51,496 nt of DNA. Origin: OFTM10 sp964344055. GTDB taxonomy: Bacteria > Actinomycetota > Acidimicrobiia > Acidimicrobiales > Aldehydirespiratoraceae. Below, one piece after another: positions 50,968 to 51,496 of the stretch. The notes beneath the pieces are model-generated. The model did not search any database and was not told where the DNA came from. It worked only from the letters and a program-made list of their open reading frames with translations. The position numbers and the translations under genes were made by a program. The stretch is taken from the NCBI GenBank assembly GCA_964344055.1, contig CAYFLT010000027.1, forward strand, positions 1-51,496, given 5' to 3'. Position 1 is the first letter of the stretch, and each line of letters opens with the position of its first letter.

Positions 50968-51393
50968 TCAGTTGCGGATGTAAGTCCCGTCGTCGGCAAA
51001 CTCCTGAGCGTCGCGGTGCGACCGGACCCGCCGCCATCGCCCATCACTGCGGTGCAGCACGCCGCTCTGCCTCACTCGGATCCGCTCCGGCTCCATACCC
51101 GTGTGGCAGAAGTCCTCAGTGAAGAACCCGAACACGACCGCAACGTCACCATCGATCATGCACTGCGTCTCGACATCTTCGATCCGATACCAGTCCACAG
51201 ACGCGAAGAATGCTCTCAGACCCTCGCGGGCCTGTTCGGGGGATGCGTCGACTCGGGCATCGCGTACCCGGAACCCGAAACCGAACATCCCGCCATCGCC
51301 ATAGGCCTCATCGAAGATCCGGTCGGCATCGTGATCGTTCCAGGCATCCAGCGAAGACTCCATCTCTGCGATGAGTTCGTCCTCTTCTGACAT
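50968..51393 (-). CDS. NTF2-like (SnoaL/nuclear transport factor 2) protein
   Basis: A 141-residue cone-shaped NTF2-like fold: MSEEDELIAEMESSLDAWNDHDADRIFD, REGLRAFFASVDWYRIEDVETQCMIDGDVAVVFGFF, and RWRRVRSHRDAQEF at the end. Typical of SnoaL-like or ketosteroid isomerase-like proteins that bind small hydrophobic ligands. No catalytic residues assigned. Its start is 103 bp from the window end; nothing is recognised beyond it. Confidence 0.82.
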   Translation of the reverse strand: MSEEDELIAEMESSLDAWNDHDADRIFDEAYGDGGMFGFGFRVRDARVDASPEQAREGLRAFFASVDWYRIEDVETQCMIDGDVAVVFGFFTEDFCHTGMEPERIRVRQSGVLHRSDGRWRRVRSHRDAQEFADDGTYIRN

Positions 51394-51496
51394 GTCAACT
51401 CCTCGGTTTCGCCACCTGCCAACCTAATCCAGCCAGTGACACGGGACCGTTGCAGGGAGTGTGTAAGTGGGGTGGTCCGATCTGGTCCGCGGCGTG

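Noticed and set aside
50892..51390. Plus-strand frames that would put the SOS-box-like site upstream of a gene
   Set aside because: They are antisense to the NTF2-like gene and have the repetitive Arg/Pro/Ser composition of shadow frames.

Overview
The window is a high-GC actinobacterial scaffold (about 65-70 % GC by eye). The best fit is an uncultured, probably marine or aquatic member of the class Acidimicrobiia. That placement is inferred from gene content: CarD, an F420-type luciferase-like oxidoreductase, KstR-like TetR, DUF35/thiolase operons, many acyl-CoA genes, and Thr/Ser-rich linkers after a single N-terminal membrane segment. It is a draft assembly with five 10-N gaps. Two gaps (near 11.8 kb and 32.3 kb) are flanked by short foreign tails and duplicated junction sequence, so they are assembler chimeras. 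Two further genes (moxR and a CoA-transferase) carry a single-base frameshift.

Layout. 0-10 kb: the SRP pair ffh and ftsY, an HtrA-type protease beside an OmpR/histidine-kinase pair, and a MoxR-DUF58-VWA operon. 10-16 kb: a possible steroid/acyl side-chain operon of two thiolase-fold proteins lacking usual catalytic residues and a tandem DUF35 protein, next to a KstR-like TetR, then an F420-type oxidoreductase. 16-25 kb: an ArsC-family arsenate reductase whose catalytic cysteine codon is TGA (predicted selenocysteine), then PII, SDR, a Clp-N-domain protein, a YbaK-type deacylase, a D-aminoacylase-like amidohydrolase and a YpfJ-type metallopeptidase. 25-31 kb: CoA-transferase, GGDEF-EAL protein, glutaminyl cyclase, enoyl-CoA hydratase and a DEDD exonuclease. 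31-34.4 kb: three translationally coupled genes (beta-class DNA methyltransferase with a C-terminal extension, a 113-residue protein, and a candidate nuclease) that look like an undescribed restriction-modification or defence cassette. 34-45 kb: housekeeping and lipid genes (CarD, thiolase, TetR, three acyl-CoA dehydrogenases) and a CadI/ArsI-type VOC protein. 45-51.5 kb: tRNA-Pro followed at once by a tyrosine recombinase with a C-terminal excisionase-like HTH and a second excisionase-like gene, which is the left end of an integrated element, then accessory genes (methyltransferase, DoxX, VOC, MarR, CDGSH).

How it works together. The acyl-CoA genes suggest a heterotroph degrading lipids or steroids under TetR control. 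One palindrome (CCTGACGG-N-CCGTCAGG type) recurs just upstream of two separate acyl-CoA dehydrogenase genes and is probably the operator of the TetR at 40.1 kb. Arsenic handling appears twice (Sec-ArsC and CadI/ArsI). The strongest observation is the Sec-ArsC: TGA sits exactly at the catalytic Cys, and a perfect 7-bp hairpin with a GGUC loop lies 17-34 nt downstream, as expected of a bacterial SECIS. No rRNA gene, CRISPR array or complete insertion sequence was seen, and no stretch over 300 bp lacks a gene.
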